Positions 3,740 to 5,729 of a DNA stretch of 5,729 nucleotides are shown here, in pieces. Source of the stretch: an uncultured Clostridium sp. (lineage in GTDB: Bacteria; Bacillota; Clostridia; Lachnospirales; Lachnospiraceae); NCBI GenBank assembly GCA_937902905.1, contig CALELW010000194.1, positions 1 through 5,729 of the forward strand, read 5' to 3'. Each line of letters opens with the position of its first letter. Position 1 is the first letter of the stretch. The notes under the pieces were generated by a model. The model did not search any database, was not told the origin of the DNA, and saw only the letters and a list, made by a program, of their open reading frames with translations. The position numbers and the translations under genes were made by a program.

Positions 3740-5729
3740 TTAATTAAGATATAAGATACCTCTGCTGTATCTTGCAGAATAAGGTTCTCTTGTCATGTTG
3801 ATTACTGCAACGTCACCCGTCCTTAACTGGATGTCATTTACTGCCCTTCCAGAACGGCATGTTGTGACAGTCGGCATGTTGCCCTGCTCCCTTGTCCACA
3901 TGTTCAGCCATTTTCCACTTACGTCATTATTCACATAGTAGTGTAAATGTTCGTTTCCATTCCTGTATGTGATGATTTCAAAATTCAGAACCAAGTATCC
4001 GCCATCTTTCCAACAATCGGACTGGTCTGTAACATAATCACCGTCATCAAATGCTGTTGTAAAGGCGTCCTTGCCTGTATTGGCATCTACAAGAGATACA
4101 AATAAATTGTTCGGTACTTGATATTCTCCATACCATGTCTGCATGGATTTTTTGAATAAATTGTACTGGCTCGCACTGATATTGCCAAGTCCGCTGTTGT
4201 ATCTCAATGCATCCGTGCCGTTGTTGTACTCGTTTTCACGAAGTTCTTCTTCATCACCGCTCAAAAGCTTCTGTGTTGAATAAAGAGTGATACTGCCAGC
4301 GCAATAACTTGGTGTCTTTGTATGAACAACGTTGTTCCAAGTTTTTCCAAACGTATCTGCCGTGAACTGTGCCTTATCATATGTTCTGAACTGATATAAA
4401 TCCATATCAAAGTACTGTCCGCCAACTTCTACTTCCTGCATATGGCTTTTATCTTTATCACTACCAAACGGCATGTAATAGTCATTTCCGTCGGAGTAAT
4501 ATAGGTTGAATGTTCCGTCCTCATATACATTTCCGTTTTCGTCAATATATCGGTAGGTCGGCTTTATGACAATTGTATCATCCGTTCCATTCAGATTTCC
4601 GATTGTTTTCAAGGTAAAGCCGAACTTGTTTCCTCTGATAAGGTATCCCATCTCGGAAAGTGCGTTCGATTTTCCGGTTGTGAACGGCAGTGTGTTTGCA
4701 TATTCCCAAGTTGTTGCAACGTCGCCTGTAGAAAAATATCTTGTGGCATTGTCGCCAAAACGGTTGTTATAGCCTAATTTCTTGTCCTGCAAGTACTTAA
4801 AGAACTGCCATACACCGTTTTTACGTTCAATGTCTCCAAAATAGCTTTCGTCATTTACTGCTGTGGCGGTCATGTCATAAATGACACCGCTTATCTGTAC
4901 CGGATAATCGTAGGTTGCAACGTAATTGTAGGTCGTGCCGTTAATCTGTGTGACGTTGGCTTCGTATTCCTCGCCAATCTGTCCCAAATCCTTCACGTAG
5001 TTGTTTGCAAAGCATTTTACCTGCACCGGAAGGCTGTTGTAGTCATATCTGGCTTGGTCTGTTGTGCTTGTACTTCCATAAATACCTTCTGTCGCCCATG
5101 TTGGAAGATAGAAGTCAAAGCTTTCTACCGCTCCCACATCAATCCATGCCGTATACCCGGCATCTGTCGCCATTTCTTCATTGGCATTATCATCATTCAC
5201 ATGTGCCTGTCCTGCGGTAATGTCGTCTTTCTTTGGCTCATAGGTCTTTCCGTTCACTTCTACTGTGAATGGGAATCGTGCATACTTGGTTTTTACATAT
5301 TTTGTCCATCCGGCGGGCATGTCATAGCCTTTTAAAGCAAAGTACTGTTGCCACTTGAAGTTGAGCGTGTAATTGTTGTCGAGAATCATCTGTGCCCCTA
5401 CTGCGTCCGACTGCTGTGCCTGTGTCTGCGTTTCTGCATGTGTCTCACCCGGCAGAGTGATGTTGAAAGGCGATATGATAGGCGAATGGACGACTACAGG
5501 CTCGTTCTGCTTATAAGTACGTCCGTCATTTACAATATGGTCTGTTTCGCCCCAGATTGCATTGTAGGACGTATCCGCATCCGTATCCTCGATTGTCGGG
5601 AGTGAATATGTACCGCTTAACGCACCCATGTATTTATAATCTGCATCCAGAGTTGTGTAATATGTACCGTTTGCCTTATCTTCTGGGATATTAACGGTCT
5701 GCTCTGCCTCTGGATGTGTCTGATAGTTG
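3740..5729 (-). CDS. Large secreted-type protein, DUF5704-like, 5' end outside the window
   Basis: The frame stays open to the right edge, so at least 662 residues are present and the true start and any signal peptide are missing. The composition (Asp, Asn, Tyr, Thr and Gly rich, few Lys-rich stretches) is that of an extracellular protein of Gram-positive bacteria. Landmarks numbered from the window edge are VVVHSPIISPFNITLPG (about 78-94), a strand-rich block YPVQISGVIYD (275-285), GNKFGFTLKTIG (366-377) and KPTYRYIDENGNVYEDGTFNLYY (389-411). This order recalls DUF5704 proteins of Clostridia and Bacilli, whose function is unknown; I am only moderately sure of that name. There is no LPxTG or C-terminal membrane anchor: it ends RYSRGILYLN. 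Four Cys are spread through the part seen. G+C is visibly higher than in the neighbouring genes, which may mean a different origin. Confidence 0.8.
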   Translation of the reverse strand, partial: NYQTHPEAEQTVNIPEDKANGTYYTTLDADYKYMGALSGTYSLPTIEDTDADTSYNAIWGETDHIVNDGRTYKQNEPVVVHSPIISPFNITLPGETHAETQTQAQQSDAVGAQMILDNNYTLNFKWQQYFALKGYDMPAGWTKYVKTKYARFPFTVEVNGKTYEPKKDDITAGQAHVNDDNANEEMATDAGYTAWIDVGAVESFDFYLPTWATEGIYGSTSTTDQARYDYNSLPVQVKCFANNYVKDLGQIGEEYEANVTQINGTTYNYVATYDYPVQISGVIYDMTATAVNDESYFGDIERKNGVWQFFKYLQDKKLGYNNRFGDNATRYFSTGDVATTWEYANTLPFTTGKSNALSEMGYLIRGNKFGFTLKTIGNLNGTDDTIVIKPTYRYIDENGNVYEDGTFNLYYSDGNDYYMPFGSDKDKSHMQEVEVGGQYFDMDLYQFRTYDKAQFTADTFGKTWNNVVHTKTPSYCAGSITLYSTQKLLSGDEEELRENEYNNGTDALRYNSGLGNISASQYNLFKKSMQTWYGEYQVPNNLFVSLVDANTGKDAFTTAFDDGDYVTDQSDCWKDGGYLVLNFEIITYRNGNEHLHYYVNNDVSGKWLNMWTREQGNMPTVTTCRSGRAVNDIQLRTGDVAVINMTREPYSARYSRGILYLN

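Noticed and set aside
5627..5629. ATG at 5629 as the start of the large protein
   Set aside because: The frame stays open for 33 more codons to the window edge and no ribosome binding site precedes it; the gene is simply cut off.

Overview
The window looks like an accessory region of a low-GC Gram-positive gut-type Clostridium relative, most likely Lachnospiraceae. The basis is AT-rich intergenic DNA, strong AGGAGG-type ribosome binding sites, TTGaca/TATAAT promoters with TGn extensions, and a Rpn-family nuclease of the type common in that family. Every gene reads on the minus strand except one very small plus-strand toxin gene.

Left part (1-2380). A promoter at 76-104 drives a gene lying beyond the left edge. 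A perfect intrinsic terminator (153-186) closes a Rpn-family nuclease gene (193-1074). Next come a GNAT-fold acetyltransferase-like gene (1300-1848) and a 64-residue unknown gene (2112-2306). The nuclease and acetyltransferase genes are unrelated in protein sequence. They nevertheless have the same upstream design: a TTGCTT-16-TATAAT promoter and a transcribed leader with two consecutive hairpins. The second hairpin abuts the ribosome binding site and shows one compensatory base-pair change between the two copies. The 3' flanks of the acetyltransferase and small genes share a second element, a strong AAGGAGTTG/CAACTCCTT hairpin. This stretch therefore reads as a row of single-gene cassettes in a common regulatory frame.

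Middle (2340-2840). This stretch without large genes holds a type I toxin-antitoxin locus. A 40-residue holin-like membrane peptide is encoded at 2497-2619 (+). Two consecutive minus-strand antisense RNA units lie over and beyond its 3' end, each with a TTGACT-17-TAtnAT promoter and an intrinsic terminator. The second unit has no toxin of its own. A similar terminator at 2340-2380 suggests a third related RNA, or an attenuator for the 64-residue gene. The toxin leader contains a sequence that can pair either with an upstream copy or with the toxin start region.

Right part (2910-5729). An apparent minus-strand operon contains a large secreted-type protein of at least 662 residues, open at the right edge and resembling DUF5704 proteins. 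It is followed by two small four-helix membrane proteins that are very closely spaced. The large gene is visibly richer in G+C than the rest. No CRISPR array, tRNA, rRNA or complete insertion sequence was seen.
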